7,300 bases of DNA. Origin: Alphaproteobacteria bacterium. GTDB lineage: Bacteria > Pseudomonadota > Alphaproteobacteria > Acetobacterales > Acetobacteraceae. The notes below the pieces were generated by a model. That model saw only the letters and a program-made list of their open reading frames with translations, did no database searches and had not been told where the DNA came from. The DNA is taken from positions 1-7,300 of the forward strand of contig JAMFRY010000208.1 of NCBI GenBank assembly GCA_026225015.1. The letters are read 5' to 3'. The translations under genes were made by a program, and so were the position numbers. Shown here one piece after another: positions 6,368-7,300 of the stretch (positions are counted from its first letter, which is position 1; the number at the start of each line of letters is the position of its first letter).

Positions 6368-7300
6368 GTTGCTCTTTCCGCAGCACGTCCAAAGGGAGCA
6401 GGACTCCGTCGCGTTCAAAATGCCAGAAGGTCCAGCCATTGCAGGAGGGCGCGTTCTGCACCGCCGCGCCGACTTTATGGATCGAACCACGATGGCTGCC
6501 GCAGATCAGATTGCCGTCGGCGGTGACTTCGGCGCCCACAAGGCGCTGCCGGTCCATCACCTTGGTGCCGGCCTTGATGGTGCCGTTTTCGACGAAGCTG
6601 CCAAACGGAATGCGCGGCGCATCCCGGCCGGCCGGCGGGGCGTGGACGGCGTTTTTCGAGGCAGGAATCTCCGCCTGCAGCCGGCCCCACGCAGCCTCGA
6701 CATAGGCGGGATGCCGCTCGATCCCGATGAAATGCCGGTGCAGGCGCTTTGCAACCACCGCGGTGGTGCCCGTTCCGAGAAACGGATCGAGGATGATATC
6801 CCCAGGCGCGGTAGAGGCCAGGATCACCCGGTGCAGCAAAGCTTCCGGCTTCTGGGTCGGATGCAGCTTCAGCCCATGCGCATTGCGCAGGCGTTCCGGT
6901 CCGGTGCAGAGCGGCAGCGACCAATCGCTGCGCATCTGCAAATCGTCATTCAGCGACTTCATGCTCTGATAATTGAACTTATAGCGCGAATCCTGGCCTC
7001 TGGCCGCCCAGATCATCGTTTCATGCGCATTGGTGAAGCGTCGGCCTCGGAAATTCGGCATTGGGTTGGTTTTCCGCCAGATCACGTCGTTCAGCACCCA
7101 AAAGCCAAGATCCTGCAAAATGGCGCCGATGCGGAAGATGTTATGGTAACTGCCGATCACCCATAATGTGCCGTCCTTGCGCAGCACCCGCCGGCATTCG
7201 CTGAGCCAGGCCAAGGTGAAGGCGTCGTATGCGGCAAAATCGGTGAATTTGTCCCAATCGTCATCCACCCCATCGACCAGGCTGTCGTCCGGGCGGCGCA
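6357..7300 (-). CDS. ccrM: CcrM-type GANTC adenine-N6 DNA methyltransferase, 5'-truncated by window edge
   Basis: Beta-class N6-adenine methyltransferase closely resembling Caulobacter CcrM, which methylates adenine in GANTC late in the cell cycle and helps time replication and transcription. The frame stays open from the GTG at 7268 to the window edge, and the extra residues RRPDDSLVDG match the CcrM stretch before the VDD-WD-F motif, so the start is outside. About 311 residues are visible. The missing ~45-50 should carry the DPPY catalytic motif. Visible landmarks are VIGSYHNIFR, WRKTNPMPNFRGRRFTNAHETMIWA, HPTQKPEALL, and the SAM-binding DPFLGTGTT near 6763-6790. The CcrM-specific C-terminal DNA-recognition domain ends in CNGWTFWHFE near 6411-6446, which separates CcrM from short restriction-modification enzymes. 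No restriction endonuclease gene is nearby in the window. It converges on, and overlaps, the MocR gene. Confidence 0.93.
   Translation of the reverse strand, partial: RRPDDSLVDGVDDDWDKFTDFAAYDAFTLAWLSECRRVLRKDGTLWVIGSYHNIFRIGAILQDLGFWVLNDVIWRKTNPMPNFRGRRFTNAHETMIWAARGQDSRYKFNYQSMKSLNDDLQMRSDWSLPLCTGPERLRNAHGLKLHPTQKPEALLHRVILASTAPGDIILDPFLGTGTTAVVAKRLHRHFIGIERHPAYVEAAWGRLQAEIPASKNAVHAPPAGRDAPRIPFGSFVENGTIKAGTKVMDRQRLVGAEVTADGNLICGSHRGSIHKVGAAVQNAPSCNGWTFWHFERDGVLLPLDVLRKEQPTR

Noticed and set aside
6321..7166. 281-residue plus-strand open frame opposite ccrM
   Set aside because: It is a shadow of ccrM, whose motifs are unmistakable on the minus strand. The plus-strand translation is Arg/Ala/Pro-rich and unrecognisable.
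7266..7268. GTG at 7268 as the start of ccrM
   Set aside because: The upstream in-frame residues match CcrM and the essential DPPY motif would be missing from a protein starting here.
6357..7300. Methyltransferase considered as part of a restriction-modification system
   Set aside because: The C-terminal CNGWTFWHFE domain and overall match point to CcrM, an orphan cell-cycle methyltransferase, and no restriction endonuclease gene is visible beside it.

Overview
This is a GC-rich chromosomal window that looks alphaproteobacterial. The clearest clues are a CcrM-type (GANTC) adenine methyltransferase at the right edge, a hopanoid-modification cluster at the left edge, and a small hairpin (CCCCCGC-GAAG-GCGGGGG) of the kind scattered through many alphaproteobacterial genomes. 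A hopanoid-rich group such as Rhodospirillales/Acetobacterales would fit, but the window alone does not fix the genus.

Layout. (1) Positions 1-3299, plus strand: hpnI (5' end outside the window), hpnJ and hpnK. In characterised bacteria these three act in order on bacteriohopanetetrol (BHT): HpnI adds N-acetylglucosamine, HpnK removes the acetyl group, and the radical-SAM enzyme HpnJ contracts the sugar ring to give BHT cyclitol ether. The alphaproteobacterial hairpin lies between hpnJ and hpnK. (2) Positions 3300-4039, plus strand: a compact VapBC-like toxin-antitoxin pair. Its start/stop codons overlap by 4 bp, and a near-perfect 28-bp palindrome overlaps a TATAAT box in front of it. (3) Positions 4046-4864, minus strand: pdxJ, pyridoxine 5'-phosphate synthase, of an unusual sequence type. 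(4) Positions 4913-6367, plus strand: a MocR/PdxR-type regulator (GntR winged helix fused to an aminotransferase-fold PLP domain), divergent from pdxJ. A GGTAT/ATACC palindrome sits in the 48-bp gap. (5) Positions 6357-7300, minus strand: ccrM, running off the right edge and overlapping the regulator gene tail to tail by 11 bp.

How the parts relate. The three hpn genes form one outer-membrane-lipid pathway. pdxJ and the MocR regulator look like a vitamin B6 biosynthesis gene with its PLP-sensing regulator, which is an inference from orientation and the shared operator-like site. The toxin-antitoxin pair is a likely accessory insertion between the two blocks. ccrM is a housekeeping cell-cycle methyltransferase.

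No gene-free stretch exceeds about 90 bases. I found no tRNA, rRNA, CRISPR array, insertion sequence or convincing intrinsic terminator. All genes belong to recognisable families and I do not see an entirely undescribed system. The most interesting points are the divergent PdxJ type, its pairing with a MocR regulator, and the palindrome-embedded toxin-antitoxin promoter.
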